Positions 1-9,429 of a stretch of DNA of 64,000 nucleotides are shown here, piece by piece. Origin of the DNA: Lysobacter sp. Root916 (GTDB lineage Bacteria > Pseudomonadota > Gammaproteobacteria > Xanthomonadales > Xanthomonadaceae); contig NZ_LMJF01000001.1 in assembly GCF_001429785.1 (NCBI RefSeq), positions 631,486-695,485 on the forward strand, read 5' to 3'. The position numbers were made by a program, and so were the translations under genes. Position 1 is the stretch's first letter. Each line of letters opens with the position of its first letter. The notes beneath the pieces were generated by a model. That model searched no databases, was not told where the DNA came from, and saw nothing but the letters and a program-made list of their open reading frames with translations.

Positions 1-107
1 AAACCGACCCCGATCTTGCCCAGCTCGCGCGCCATCTCGGCGCGATCGCTGGTGCTCAGGCGCGGGCTGACGGTGTCGTCTTCGTCGAATATGCGCAGGC
101 GGCTCAT
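1..107 (-). CDS. mtnD: Acireductone dioxygenase, N-terminal fragment (cut by window edge)
   Basis: The first 35 codons are visible, starting [11 protein letters not shown] and continuing [20 protein letters not shown], which resembles the N-terminus of bacterial acireductone dioxygenases. In that family the cupin enzyme oxidises the acireductone intermediate of the methionine salvage pathway. Its ATG (107-105) overlaps the TGA of the upstream mtnB by 4 bases, so the two are translationally coupled. The metal-binding histidines lie beyond the window, so the call rests on the N-terminus and on the mtnB context. Confidence 0.75.
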   Translation of the reverse strand, partial: MSRLRIFDEDDTVSPRLSTSDRAEMARELGKIGVG

Positions 108-742
108 CGCTGCAGTCTCCTCAATTCCAGTTCGCATCCGAGCAGGAACTCGAACGCCTCCAGATGGCGCCTCGCCTCGGGCATGTCGCGGCCCCAGGCG
201 TACAGGCCGTGGCCGTCGATCAGATAGCCCCACATCGCCTGCTGGTCGAGCAGGGCGTCGACCTGGGCGGCGAGGGTGTGCATGTCCTGGGTGTTGGGCA
301 GCACCGGCAGTTCCAGGCTGGTCTCGTGGGTGGTGTTGCCGGTGAAGGCCTTCAACAGCTCGTAGCCCTCCAGATGCACATGGCCCAAGCCCGCGTACAG
401 GCGCGAGGCCACGGTCTGGGTCTGCGAATGGGTGTGCAGCACGCAGCCGATCTCGGGATAGCGCTTGTACAACTGGGTATGCAGCAGGGTCTCGGCCGAG
501 GGCCGGTGGCTGGTGGCGACCGGCGCGCCTTCCAGGTCCACGACCATGATGTCGGCCTCGGTCAGACGGCCCTTGTCGCGGCCGGAGACCGTGATGGCGG
601 CGTGCTGGGCGTCGATCCGGCGCGAGAAATTGCTGCTGGTCGCGGGCGTCCAACCGCGCGCGGACAGCTCGCGCACGTTGACGATGATTTCGCCGGCGCA
701 GTGGGCCAGGCGTTGCGGGTCGTAGGGCAGGGCGGTGCTCAT
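104..742 (-). CDS. mtnB: Methylthioribulose-1-phosphate dehydratase
   Basis: A 212-residue class II aldolase/adducin-fold protein. It matches MtnB, which dehydrates 5-methylthioribulose-1-phosphate in cytosolic methionine salvage. Visible hallmarks are the substrate-loop segment ATSSNFSRR (about 34-42), the zinc-site HTHS (H103, H105) and a third histidine in DGHG (H178). Length is normal for the family. It overlaps mtnD by 4 bases, and the pairing supports the pathway assignment. The ATG at 742 is the first start and gives a normal N-terminus. Confidence 0.93.
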   Translation of the reverse strand: MSTALPYDPQRLAHCAGEIIVNVRELSARGWTPATSSNFSRRIDAQHAAITVSGRDKGRLTEADIMVVDLEGAPVATSHRPSAETLLHTQLYKRYPEIGCVLHTHSQTQTVASRLYAGLGHVHLEGYELLKAFTGNTTHETSLELPVLPNTQDMHTLAAQVDALLDQQAMWGYLIDGHGLYAWGRDMPEARRHLEAFEFLLGCELELRRLQR

Positions 743-811
743 GCCGCCAGTTTACAAACTCTGCGTGCCGGCGGCGTATCCGCGGACGGCGACGCAGCGT
801 TCCGGTCGGGC

Positions 812-835
812 GGCGGGCGGCCTGGGCCGCCCGCC
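812..835 (-). terminator. Strong hairpin downstream of the first permease
   Basis: GGCGGGCGGCC and its reverse complement lie back to back around 812-835, just after the permease stop at 853 and before mtnB. There is no good T tract, so termination activity is inferred from position only. Confidence 0.35.
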
Positions 836-852
836 GGGGACCGTGGCCGGGC

Positions 853-2286
853 TCAGCGCCCCGAGGCCGCGCGCAGGCGGCTGTGGCGGATGCCGTACAG
901 GAAGTAGATCAGGAAGCCGATCGCGGTCCAGACCGCCATCAGGAACCAGTTGTGCGCGGTCATGGTCGACAGCAGCGCCAGGCAGCTGAAGATGCCGGCC
1001 AGACAGATCACCCAAGCGAACGGGATCTTGAACGGGCGCGGCAGGTCGGGCTGGGTGCGGCGCAGGATCAGCACGCCGGCGCAGACCGCGGCGAACGCGA
1101 TCAGGGTGCCCATCGAGGTCAGCTCGCCCAGCACGTCCAGCGGGAACAGCGCGGCCAGCACGGCGATGCCGATGCCGGTGATCACGGTGTTGATGTGCGG
1201 GGTGCGGTAGACCGGATGGATCTTGGTGAACACCGGCGGCAGCAGGCCGTCGCGGCCCATGATCATGAAGATGCGCGGTTGGCCGATGATCATCACCAGC
1301 ACCACCGAGGACAGGCCGATCAGGGCGCCGATCTCCACCACCACCCGCAGCCAGCCCAGTTGCGGATGCGCGGCCACCGCGGTCACCACCGGCTCGTCGG
1401 TGCCCAGCAGGGTGTAGGGCACCAGGCCGGTCATGATCGCGGCCATGGCGATGTAGAGCACGGTGCAGATGGCCAGCGACAGCAGCATGCCGATCGGCAG
1501 GTCGCGCTGCGGCTTGTGCGATTCCTGCGCCGCCACCGACACCGCCTCGAAGCCGATGTAGGCGAAGAACACCAGCGCCGCACCGCGCAGCACGCCTTCG
1601 AAACCGTACTTGCCCGGGCCCTGGTTCTCGGGGATGAAAGGCTGCCAGTTGGCCGGGTCCACATACTTCCAGCCGGCGACGATCACCAGCACGATCAGGC
1701 CGGTCTTGAGCACGACCATGGCCATGTTCATGGCCGAGGACTTGCGGATGCCGACGTAGCACAGCCAGGTCAGCAGCAGCACGATCCCGGCAGCGGGCAG
1801 GTTGGCGATCGCGCCGGTCGGGCGCAGTTGCGCGTCCAGCGGCGCGCTGACCAGGGCGGTCGGCAGGTGTATCCCGAAATGCTCGAGCAGGCTGAGGAAG
1901 TAGCCGGTCCAGCTGACCGCCACCGCCGAGGCCGAGACGCCGTACTCCAAGACCAGCATCCAGCCGATGAACCAGGCCGCCAGCTCGCCCAGGGTGGCGT
2001 AGGTGTAGGAATAGGCGCTGCCGGACACCGGCACCATCGCCGCGAACTCGGCGTAGGCCAGGGCGCAGAAGGTGCAGCAGATCGCCGCCAGTACGAACGA
2101 CAGCATGATCGCCGGGCCGGCGTGGTCGGCCGCGGCCTGGCCGGTGATCACGAAGATGCCGCCGCCGATCACCGCGCCGATGCCCAGCGCGGTCAGGCCC
2201 CAGGGGCCGAGCGTGCGGTGCAGGCTCAGGCCTTCGGCATCGGCGTGTGCGGCGTGCGGGTGTTTGGTCGCCCAGAGTTGTTTCAT
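853..2286 (-). CDS. APC-superfamily amino acid permease
   Basis: A 477-residue inner-membrane transporter with about 12 hydrophobic helices. The N-terminal helix LTALGIGAVIGGGIFVITG carries the glycine-rich signature of APC-family amino acid/polyamine permeases. The conserved PVSGSAYSY stretch and the C-terminal LPRPFKIP segment point to the cationic amino acid transporter branch. Substrate cannot be read from sequence. It lies downstream of a very similar permease on the same strand, so the two are probably paralogues from a tandem duplication. The gap between them holds a long inverted repeat. Confidence 0.9.
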   Translation of the reverse strand: MKQLWATKHPHAAHADAEGLSLHRTLGPWGLTALGIGAVIGGGIFVITGQAAADHAGPAIMLSFVLAAICCTFCALAYAEFAAMVPVSGSAYSYTYATLGELAAWFIGWMLVLEYGVSASAVAVSWTGYFLSLLEHFGIHLPTALVSAPLDAQLRPTGAIANLPAAGIVLLLTWLCYVGIRKSSAMNMAMVVLKTGLIVLVIVAGWKYVDPANWQPFIPENQGPGKYGFEGVLRGAALVFFAYIGFEAVSVAAQESHKPQRDLPIGMLLSLAICTVLYIAMAAIMTGLVPYTLLGTDEPVVTAVAAHPQLGWLRVVVEIGALIGLSSVVLVMIIGQPRIFMIMGRDGLLPPVFTKIHPVYRTPHINTVITGIGIAVLAALFPLDVLGELTSMGTLIAFAAVCAGVLILRRTQPDLPRPFKIPFAWVICLAGIFSCLALLSTMTAHNWFLMAVWTAIGFLIYFLYGIRHSRLRAASGR

Positions 2287-2369
2287 CGGATCTTCCTGTC
2301 GCCGGGGCGCGGCGCCTCCGGCGGAATCGGGCAGGCCCTGGGGCCTGAACTGTCGGTCCTGAAATGGAC

Positions 2370-2405
2370 AAGGCCGGCGGGCTGTTTATAGCCTCCGCCG
2401 GCCTT
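2370..2405 (-). terminator. Inverted repeat between the two permease genes
   Basis: AAGGCCGGCGG and its exact complement CCGCCGGCCTT enclose a 14-base loop, 16 bases after the stop of the upstream permease. It could terminate or attenuate read-through into the second permease. The following sequence has only a short T-rich stretch. Confidence 0.5.
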
Positions 2406-2421
2406 GCGCATCTTGCTACGT

Positions 2422-3891
2422 TCAGCCCGCCTTGCGCAGCTTGCTGTTGCGGTAGCCGTAGAAGAAGTAGATCAGCATGCCCAGCGCGGTCCAGCCGGTC
2501 ATGACCTTCCAATGCTCGGCGAACGGCTTGGAGAACAGGTACAGGCAGATCAGCGCGCCCAGCGGGCAGACGACGACCGCCAGCGGCACCCGGAACGGGC
2601 GCGGCAGGTCGGGACGGGTGCTGCGCAGGATCAGCACGCCGACGCAGACGGTGGCGAAGGCGAGCAGGGTGCCCATCGAGACCATTTCGCCGAGCAGGCC
2701 GATCGGCAGGAAGCCGGCCAGCACCGCCGCGAACACGCCGACGATGATGGTGCCGATGTAGGGCGTCTGGAACTTCGGGTGCACCTTGGCGAAGAACTTC
2801 GGCAGCAGGCCGTCGTGGGCCATGGTGTAGAAGATGCGCGGCTGGCCCATCAGCATGACCAGGATCACCGAGCTCAGGCCGGCGATCGCGCCCAGTTCGA
2901 CCACCATCTTCAGCCAACCCAGGGCCGGGTAGGTTTCCAGCGCGGTCGCCACCGGCTTGGGCGTGCCCAGTTCGGTGTAGGGCAGCAGGCCGGTCAGCAC
3001 GCCGGCGACGATGATGTAGATGATGGTGCAGATCACCAGCGAGCCGAGGATGCCGATCGGCATGTCGCGCTGCGGGTTCTTGGCCTCGCCTGCGGCGGTG
3101 GAGACCGCGTCGAAGCCGATGTAGGCGAAGAACACCACCGAGGCGCCGCGGATCACGCCATCGACGCCGTACTTGCCGGGGCCCTGGTTTTCCGGGATGA
3201 ACGGCACCCAGTTGTCCGGGTTCACGTACTTGGCGGCGAAGGCCACGAACATCGCGATCACCACGATCTTGATCGCGACGATGATGGAGTTCACGAACGC
3301 CGACTGGGTGATGCCGACGTAGCACAGGCCGCTGATGGCGGCGATGATCGCCACCGCCGGCAGGTTGACCAGGCCGCCGGTGTAGACGATGGCGCCGTCG
3401 ACCACGTTAAGCGGCGCGGCCGCCAGCGACGCGGGTAGGCCTAGCCCGAAGTGCTCGAGGAAACTGTTGAGGTAGCCCGACCAGCCTACCGCCACGGTGG
3501 ACGCGGCGAACATGTACTCCAGCACCAGGTTCCAGCCGATGAACCAGGCCACGAACTCGCCCAGGGTGGCGTAGGAATAGGAGTAGGCGCTGCCCGAGAC
3601 CGGCAGCATCGCCGCGAACTCGGCGTAGCACAGGCCGGCCAGGGCGCAGGCGAAGCCCGCGATCACGAAGCTCAGCACCACCGCCGGACCGGCGTGGTTG
3701 GCGGCGGCGTGACCCGAGAGGACGAAGATGCCGGCGCCGATGACCGCGCCGATGCCCAGCATCACCAATTGCGTCGAAGTCAGTGTCCGCTTGAGCGTGA
3801 CCTCGCCTTGCAGGCTGCCTTCTACCGGCTCTCCCGCGTCGACGTGCGGTGCAGCTTGCACCGGCTTGGTGATGAATAGGCCCTTAGACAT
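2422..3891 (-). CDS. APC-superfamily amino acid permease (paralogue)
   Basis: A 489-residue inner-membrane amino acid permease of the same branch as its downstream neighbour. Shared blocks include LGIGAVIGAGIFVLSG, PVSGSAYSYSYATLGE and WVPFIPENQGPGKYG. It differs mainly at the N-terminus, MSKGLFITKPVQAAPHVDAG, and in the second half. I chose the ATG at 3891 because it follows a GGGG ribosome-binding site and begins a normal cytoplasmic leader. An in-frame ATG 26 codons earlier gives an unconvincing extension. Substrate is unknown; the family generally imports or exchanges amino acids. Confidence 0.9.
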   Translation of the reverse strand: MSKGLFITKPVQAAPHVDAGEPVEGSLQGEVTLKRTLTSTQLVMLGIGAVIGAGIFVLSGHAAANHAGPAVVLSFVIAGFACALAGLCYAEFAAMLPVSGSAYSYSYATLGEFVAWFIGWNLVLEYMFAASTVAVGWSGYLNSFLEHFGLGLPASLAAAPLNVVDGAIVYTGGLVNLPAVAIIAAISGLCYVGITQSAFVNSIIVAIKIVVIAMFVAFAAKYVNPDNWVPFIPENQGPGKYGVDGVIRGASVVFFAYIGFDAVSTAAGEAKNPQRDMPIGILGSLVICTIIYIIVAGVLTGLLPYTELGTPKPVATALETYPALGWLKMVVELGAIAGLSSVILVMLMGQPRIFYTMAHDGLLPKFFAKVHPKFQTPYIGTIIVGVFAAVLAGFLPIGLLGEMVSMGTLLAFATVCVGVLILRSTRPDLPRPFRVPLAVVVCPLGALICLYLFSKPFAEHWKVMTGWTALGMLIYFFYGYRNSKLRKAG

Positions 3892-4062
3892 CAGTATCCC
3901 CAGATGATGAGAGGTCGGCTGGCCGTACAAACGGCACACCCGGCGTATGGCGCAATGGCGGGCCACCATAACCCAGCGGGGAAAGCAGCGGCAAGCGGGA
4001 CAAAGTCATGGTCTTTGCCGGCATAATCCGCGTCCGAATCAAGCCGCAGTGCAGCATTTGGG

Positions 4063-4623
4063 ATGCTCGTGAGACATTCAGACCCGGACGCCGAGCTGCG
4101 TTCCAATCTCGTCGACTATGCGCGACGCTGGCCCGACGAGGCCGAGCGCGTACAGCCTTTCCTGGACCTGCTGGACGACGCCCAGGACCCGTTCCGGCGC
4201 GAGCGCCTGGAGGGCCATTACACCGGCGGCTGCTGGCTGGTCGACCGCGCCGGCGAACGGGTGCTGCTGACCCACCACCGCAAGCTCGAACGCTGGCTGC
4301 AACTGGGCGGCCACGCCGATGGCGACCGCGACCTGGCGCGGGTGACCCTGCGCGAGGCGGAGGAGGAGTCCGGTCTGTCCGACCTGAGCGTGGAACCCGA
4401 GCCCTTCGATCTGGACCGCCACTGGATCCCGGAACGTCGCGACGTGCCTGGGCACTGGCACTACGACGTGCGCTACGTGGTGCGCGCCAACGGCAGCGAG
4501 GACTACGTGGTCAGCGACGAATCGCTGGACCTGGCCTGGCGCCGCATCGACGAGCTGGTCGACGACCCCGGCAGCGACGAATCGATGCGGCGGATGGCGA
4601 GGAAGTGGTTGGCGCGCAAGTAA
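4063..4623 (+). CDS. NUDIX hydrolase
   Basis: A 186-residue protein with a NUDIX box at about residues 83-105, GHADGDRDLA followed by REAEEESGL. The REXXEE catalytic core is intact. The first glutamate of the classical GX5E is replaced by arginine, as in a known branch with GGHADGD boxes. The family hydrolyses nucleoside-diphosphate-linked compounds with Mg2+; the substrate here is not evident. The gene is on its own, divergent from the permeases. Confidence 0.85.
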   Translation: MLVRHSDPDAELRSNLVDYARRWPDEAERVQPFLDLLDDAQDPFRRERLEGHYTGGCWLVDRAGERVLLTHHRKLERWLQLGGHADGDRDLARVTLREAEEESGLSDLSVEPEPFDLDRHWIPERRDVPGHWHYDVRYVVRANGSEDYVVSDESLDLAWRRIDELVDDPGSDESMRRMARKWLARK

Positions 4624-4660
4624 TCTGTCCGGCCGCGTGGCCCGTGCTCGGGCCCCTCGC

Positions 4661-5180
4661 AGGATGCGGTGAGCCGAAGGCGAACCGCATCGCCGCGCCG
4701 GTCCGGCGATGACGACGGTGCGGTTACCACCGCACCCTACGGCCGCGCTGCATAATCGCCGCGCTTCGAGCCCCCTCCTTTGTCAAAGGAGGGCTGGGGA
4801 GGATTTGCTCTTCATGCCGCCGAAGCGCCCCCGCTCGTAGGATGCGGTGAGCCCCAGGCGAACCGCATCGCCGCGCCGGTCCGGCGATGACGAGGGTGCG
4901 GTTACCACCGCACCCTACGGCCGCGCTCCGTAATCGCCGCGCTTCGAGCTCCCTCCTTTGTAAAAGGAGGGTTGGGGAGGATTTGCTCTTCACGCCGCCG
5001 AAGCCCCCCGCTCGTAGGATGCGGTGAGCCCCAGGCGAACCGCATCGCCGCGCCGGTCCGGCGCGGTTACCACCGCACCCTACGGCCGCGCTGCGTAATC
5101 GCCGCGTTTCGAGCTCCCTCCTTTGTCAAAGGAGGGTCGGGGAGGATTTGCTCTTCATGCCGCCGAAGCGCCCCCGCTCA
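4661..5180. repeat. Three tandem copies of a ~177-bp intergenic unit
   Basis: The unit starts with AGGATGCGGTGAGCC at 4661, 4839 and 5016 (spacings 178 and 177). Each copy holds three palindromes: GATGCGGT...ACCGCATC, GTGCGGTTACCACCGCAC, and CTCCTTTGTCAAAGGAG followed by a GAGGATTTGCTC tail. Copy 3 lacks a few bases after the second palindrome start. The whole gap between the NUDIX gene and the phospholipase gene is made of these units and carries no gene. Confidence 0.9.
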
Positions 5181-5186
5181 CAGCCA

Positions 5187-7268
5187 TCAACCCGCCCCGA
5201 TCGCCGGATCGCTGACGCTAGCCCGCCCGGTCTCCACATGCCCGGCGAAGCGACGCAGATAGCCCGCATCGTGGTCCGAGCTCAGGCTCAGGTCGTACCA
5301 ATGCGCGCTGGCCGCCAGCGGCCAGCTGTCGTCGATGCTGGCGCCCGGCGCGAGCGGATAGCTGCGCGCCGGCGCGCTGCTGTAGTGGTTGGGGCGCAGG
5401 GTCAGGCGGCAGGCGCCGCTGCCGCTGTTGCTCAAGCGCAGCAGCAAGCGTTCGTTGACCAGGTCGTATTCGATGCGCAGTTCCGGATTCGCGCCGCCGC
5501 TCGCGGTCGCCTTCAGCAGATCGCCCTGGAACACGCGCAGGAACCCGTTCGGCCCATGCGCGCTGAGATCGTACTTGCCCTGCGTATAGGCCTGGGCGCT
5601 CCAGTAATCCGACAGCTGCGTGCCCGGCGTCAGCGTGTAATACCACGGGCCGTCGCTGCGGTTGCGCGCGTACACGTTGAAGCCCGCGCCGGCGACGCCG
5701 GTATTGGCGAAGTCCAGCCAGTAGCGGCCGCTGGCGGCCTCGATGCGGCCGTGCACGTGCAACTGATACGGCAGCGCGCGCGCCGGGCGTTGGCCCAACT
5801 CCTGGCGCGGCATCTTCGGCTGCTTGGGCGCGCTGGGCACCGGCAACTTGCAGGACTGATCCGCGCGCGTCATGTGCTCGCGGGTGTCCGGCAGCGCCGG
5901 CCAGACCGGGTCGGCGCCGGCGAAATCCAGGGCCGTGCTGAGGTCGCCAGCGACCGCGCGTCGCCACGCGCTGATGTTGGGTTCGGCCACGCCGAAGCGC
6001 GATTCCAGGAAGCGCAGCACCGAGGTGTGATCGAACACCTGCGAATTCACCCAGCCGCCCTTGCTCCAGGGCGAGACCACGAACATCGGCACGCGGATGC
6101 CCAGGCCGACCGGCACGCCGTTGTAGTTCTCGGTGGCGGTGTCGACCGTGCTCTTGCCAAGGCTGGAGGTGATCGCCGGCAGCGGTGGCGGGACGTGGTC
6201 GAAGAAGCCGCCGTTCTCGTCGTAGTTGATGATGAACACGGTCTTGGACCAGACCTCGGGATTGGCGACCAGCGCCTCCAGCAGGCGCGCGGTCAGCGAT
6301 TCGCCGTAGGCCGGGGTCGCGGCCGGGTGCTCGCTCATGATGTAGGGCGGCACGATCCAGGACACCGCCGGCAAGGTGCCTTCGCGCACGTCCTTGGCGA
6401 AGGCCGCGACCAGGTGCTCGCCGCGCGAGGCGGCGGCGTTGGCGGCGGTCGAGCCGTCCACCCAGGCGCGGCCGCGCTTGTAGAGTTCCGAATTGCGGTC
6501 CAGGTTGCGGAAGTTCGCGAACGACTGCAGCGAGTTGTCGCCGTAGTTGTCGTACTCCTGATACACCCGCCAACCGATGCCGGCGTTCTGCAGGCGCTCG
6601 GCATAGGTGCCCCAGCGGTGGCCGGCGAACGTCGCCTTGTCCTTGGACATGTCCGAGGTCCAGTTGCCGTCGTCGGCGTTGTTCACCGCCTGCGCGCCGA
6701 AGTCGCCCACGGTCATGCCGCTGGTGCCGGTGAACAAATGCATGCGGTTCGGATTGGTCGGGCCGTGGTGCGAGCAGTAGTACGCGTCGCAGACCGTGAA
6801 CGCGTCGGCCAGGGCGTAGTAGTAGGGCAGGTCGGCGCGGGTGAAGTGGCCCATGCACATCGGGCCCTTGGTCGCGATCCAGGCGTTGTAGTCCTTCCAG
6901 CGCGCGTGCGTGCCCTTCCAGCTGTGGTCGATGTCGGCCAGGCACTGCGAGGCGGTGCTGTCGGTGCTGAGCCGGAACGGCAGCACGGCCTGGCCGCCGC
7001 TCTTGGGCTGGCGCCACACCGGGTCGCCATTGGGCAGCGCGATCGGGCGCGGGTCGTCGAAGCCGCGCACGCCGCGCAGGGCGCCCAGGTAATGGTCGAA
7101 GGAGCGGTTCTCCTGCATCAGGATCACCACGTGCTGCACGTCCTGAATGGTGCCGGTCACGCGTGCGGCGGGCGTCGCCAGCGCGTTGCGGATCGACGGC
7201 GGCAGCATCGCCAGGGTGGCGGCGGCGCCGGCGAACTTGAGGAAATCGCGACGAGTGTCGGAGACCAT
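5187..7268 (-). CDS. Tat-exported phospholipase C (phosphocholine-specific type)
   Basis: A 693-residue secreted enzyme of the bacterial phosphoesterase family that includes Pseudomonas PlcH/PlcN, which split phosphatidylcholine and related lipids. The N-terminus has a twin-arginine signal (RRDFLKF, residues 6-12) followed by a hydrophobic stretch. The catalytic start is ENRSFDHY (53-60). Other family blocks are HHGPTNPNR, NYDENGGFFDHVPPP and VPMFVVSPWSKGG. Two C-terminal beta-rich domains of the family cover roughly residues 510-680. The gene stands alone. Substrate preference (choline lipid versus other) cannot be set by eye. Confidence 0.93.
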   Translation of the reverse strand: MVSDTRRDFLKFAGAAATLAMLPPSIRNALATPAARVTGTIQDVQHVVILMQENRSFDHYLGALRGVRGFDDPRPIALPNGDPVWRQPKSGGQAVLPFRLSTDSTASQCLADIDHSWKGTHARWKDYNAWIATKGPMCMGHFTRADLPYYYALADAFTVCDAYYCSHHGPTNPNRMHLFTGTSGMTVGDFGAQAVNNADDGNWTSDMSKDKATFAGHRWGTYAERLQNAGIGWRVYQEYDNYGDNSLQSFANFRNLDRNSELYKRGRAWVDGSTAANAAASRGEHLVAAFAKDVREGTLPAVSWIVPPYIMSEHPAATPAYGESLTARLLEALVANPEVWSKTVFIINYDENGGFFDHVPPPLPAITSSLGKSTVDTATENYNGVPVGLGIRVPMFVVSPWSKGGWVNSQVFDHTSVLRFLESRFGVAEPNISAWRRAVAGDLSTALDFAGADPVWPALPDTREHMTRADQSCKLPVPSAPKQPKMPRQELGQRPARALPYQLHVHGRIEAASGRYWLDFANTGVAGAGFNVYARNRSDGPWYYTLTPGTQLSDYWSAQAYTQGKYDLSAHGPNGFLRVFQGDLLKATASGGANPELRIEYDLVNERLLLRLSNSGSGACRLTLRPNHYSSAPARSYPLAPGASIDDSWPLAASAHWYDLSLSSDHDAGYLRRFAGHVETGRASVSDPAIGAG

Positions 7269-7347
7269 GGATCTTCCTTGCGAGCGGTGATGCGGGGGAA
7301 GGGGCGATGCTGGGCGAGGATGGTTGCAAGGGTATGGCAGGCGGCGC

Positions 7348-7731
7348 TCAGGGCCCGTGGACGAATTCCAGTTTCGACAACACGGCCGCGACCGCAGGCA
7401 CGTTCTGATAACGGCGTCGCAGTTCGGTCAGGCGGCGGTCGTTGCCCTTGCAGGCGCGGTTGGCACCCTGGACGATCTCTTTGCTGCGTTGCCTGTCGCC
7501 TTGTGGCGCTTCCTCGCCGCGCCAATGCTCGCAGTCGTCGTAACGCTGCAGGAAGGCGCGCACCTCGTGCGGCTGCTCGCACCAGCTGGGATGGCGCTCC
7601 GGCGCCTCGCACAAGGAGCGCTCGCGCGGGCTGAGATGACCGTTCGGGCGTGGGTCGTCGAGCTTGGGCGCGCGCGCCTGCGCGGCGGCGAGCGGGATCA
7701 GACAGAGCAGCAGCAGGCTAGGGCGGCGCAT
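7348..7731 (-). CDS. Small secreted protein of unknown function
   Basis: A 127-residue protein with a clear signal peptide, MRRPSLLLLCLIPLAAAQA, so it is probably periplasmic. The mature part is basic and polar and has cysteines in SLCEAPE, SWCEQP, YDDCEHWRGEE and NRACKG. The CEHWRGEE motif recurs in small exported proteins of xanthomonads from memory, but I know no function. It lies next to the phospholipase gene on the same strand, with no overlap. Confidence 0.7.
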   Translation of the reverse strand: MRRPSLLLLCLIPLAAAQARAPKLDDPRPNGHLSPRERSLCEAPERHPSWCEQPHEVRAFLQRYDDCEHWRGEEAPQGDRQRSKEIVQGANRACKGNDRRLTELRRRYQNVPAVAAVLSKLEFVHGP

Positions 7732-7878
7732 GGGTCCTTCCTCGGGCCAAAGAGGGTGAGCGTGACCGAGCGTAAACCTAGGCGCCGGCGCCCGATAGCG
7801 GGGCCGTTACTCAGCGCGATAAGTGTGCCAAAAATGTGGCTATGTCGGCGTCGGGGCAAGGCGTGGCGCCGCCACGGC

Positions 7879-8346
7879 TTAGTCGCTCGCGTCCAACCAG
7901 CGCGTCATCAGGCGCCGCGCATGCGCCGTGTAACCCGCGCGCTCGTAGATGCCGCGCGCGCGCTCGTTGTCGTCGTTGACCTCCAGCCGCAGCGCCCGCA
8001 GGCCTTCCGCGCGGCACAGCGCCTCGGCCTCGGCCAGCGCGCGCTTGGCCAGCCCGGCGCCGCGGTGCGCGGGCAGCACGAACAACTCGTCGAGCAGGCC
8101 GTAGCGGCCGCCGAACTCCAGGCTGAAGCAGAACCCGACCGCGAGGTGCCCGGCGATCTCGTCGCCGCGCAGGATCAGGCGCAACCGTCCCGCGTTCGGG
8201 TCGGCGATCAGCACCGACAGCGCCGAGCGCAGCGCCGGTTCGTTCCAGGGCAGGTGCTCGACTGTGTAGAACTCGCGCAGCACCGGCATCAGCCGCGGCA
8301 GGTCCGCCTCCATCGCCGCCGCGAAGCGGTAGTCGTTATGGCTCAT
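7879..8346 (-). CDS. GNAT family N-acetyltransferase
   Basis: A 155-residue GNAT-fold acyltransferase. The acetyl-CoA-binding motif A is visible as VLPAHRGAGLAKRAL. The segment LRALRLEVNDDNERARGIYERAGY is the typical motif B. Acceptor substrate is unknown. It lies one base from the stop of the upstream VOC gene, so the two are probably co-transcribed. Confidence 0.88.
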   Translation of the reverse strand: MSHNDYRFAAAMEADLPRLMPVLREFYTVEHLPWNEPALRSALSVLIADPNAGRLRLILRGDEIAGHLAVGFCFSLEFGGRYGLLDELFVLPAHRGAGLAKRALAEAEALCRAEGLRALRLEVNDDNERARGIYERAGYTAHARRLMTRWLDASD

Positions 8347-8347
8347 C

Positions 8348-8710
8348 TCAGGCCTGCTCCGGCCACTGACGGAAGTTCACGCAGACCGTGGTCTTGTCCA
8401 GCATCGCGAACTCGCGCGAGCCCCAGGGCTTAAGCGCGACCTTGCTGGAATTGGGATGCAGCAGCTGCGGCGCGCGCGCGGACAGCTCGCGGTACACCGC
8501 ATCGACGTCGTCGGTGTCGATGCCCAGCTCCGGACGATCCTTGGCCGCGTACTCCGGACTCTCGACGATATAGGCCTTGGCGCCGTCGCGCGCGATCACG
8601 GCCATGTTCGCGTCCCGATACTGCACTTCGAATCCCAGCCCGTCGACGAAGAATTCGAGCCCGTCCTCGATGCGGTCGTAGAAGATTTTGGGGATGAGGT
8701 TCTTGAACAT
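8348..8710 (-). CDS. VOC (glyoxalase/bleomycin-resistance fold) protein
   Basis: A 120-residue protein of the vicinal oxygen chelate superfamily, similar to small bleomycin-resistance/glyoxalase-like proteins: MFKNLIPKIFYDRIEDGLEF, then GLGFEVQYRD and a C-terminal NFRQWPEQA. The family binds small molecules or metals. No substrate can be inferred. It forms a pair with the GNAT gene downstream, a combination often seen in detoxification contexts. Confidence 0.75.
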   Translation of the reverse strand: MFKNLIPKIFYDRIEDGLEFFVDGLGFEVQYRDANMAVIARDGAKAYIVESPEYAAKDRPELGIDTDDVDAVYRELSARAPQLLHPNSSKVALKPWGSREFAMLDKTTVCVNFRQWPEQA

Positions 8711-8765
8711 GGAAGCTCCCGCTGTCGATAGTGGTCCAGTGCCCGACCGGATCGAGTAATCCGCA

Positions 8766-9074
8766 TTACAGCGGTAGCAAGTGGTCGAAGATGTCGAAGT
8801 CGATCAGCTTGCGAAGCGTGGGGTCGAGCGCGGTGCGTGGCAGATCCACGGTACCCAGCTGGGCCAGCGCCTTGCGCTCGAGGTCTGCCCACGAGCCGGC
8901 AAGCTCCAGTTCGTCTAGTTCAGGCATCAGGTACACCTTGTAGCGATCGGGATACTCGTCGAGCTCCTCGTCGAATGAGCAGTCGAGGAAGAACGACCGC
9001 TTTCCATCCGAGGTGTAGATGGCCCGGGGTTGATCCCAGAATTCTTTGTATCGGAAGGGGTGCCACTTTGCCAT
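8766..9074 (-). CDS. Unknown 102-residue acidic protein
   Basis: A short cytosolic protein beginning MAKWHPFRYKEFWDQPRA, rich in Asp, Glu and Leu (FDEELDEYPDRYKVYLMPEL). No signal peptide or membrane segment. I do not recognise the family. Size, acidity and place in a run of unrelated small genes resemble immunity proteins of polymorphic toxin systems; that is inference only. Confidence 0.65.
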   Translation of the reverse strand: MAKWHPFRYKEFWDQPRAIYTSDGKRSFFLDCSFDEELDEYPDRYKVYLMPELDELELAGSWADLERKALAQLGTVDLPRTALDPTLRKLIDFDIFDHLLPL

Positions 9075-9122
9075 TTTGTCTGGAGTTCCCGATGGCGTCG
9101 CGCTATGGGCTGTATACGCCCG

Positions 9123-9386
9123 TTATCGGGTCCCGAGGACCGAGCGCAACAAAACGATGTTCTCGCAGTCCTCGCTCTCCAGAACCCACCCCGCCTCGGG
9201 CGTATCGATCATGATGCCCTCGCCGTATTCGGATCGGAACCATTCACTGGAGTTCGCCTCGTCCTCCGGAAATTGGCCGGTGCTGACGATGAAGATGACC
9301 TTGGAGGGCTCTTCATCGTTGAGCCATTGAACGAGATCACCGATTTCCACAGGCGTGCTCGTTCCTGGATAGAAGATTCGTTTCAT
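9123..9386 (-). CDS. Unknown 87-residue acidic protein
   Basis: Starting at the ATG at 9386, the product is MKRIFYPGTSTPVEIGDLVQ onward, ending LRSVLGTR. It is acidic with no membrane segment. The frame is open further upstream, but the extension is basic, low-quality sequence overlapping the next gene, so the short start is preferred. I do not recognise it. It belongs to the same run of small accessory genes. Confidence 0.6.
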   Translation of the reverse strand: MKRIFYPGTSTPVEIGDLVQWLNDEEPSKVIFIVSTGQFPEDEANSSEWFRSEYGEGIMIDTPEAGWVLESEDCENIVLLRSVLGTR

Positions 9387-9429
9387 GGCGTGTTTGCGCT
9401 GGATGCTCATCGAAACGGTGCGCATGGTT

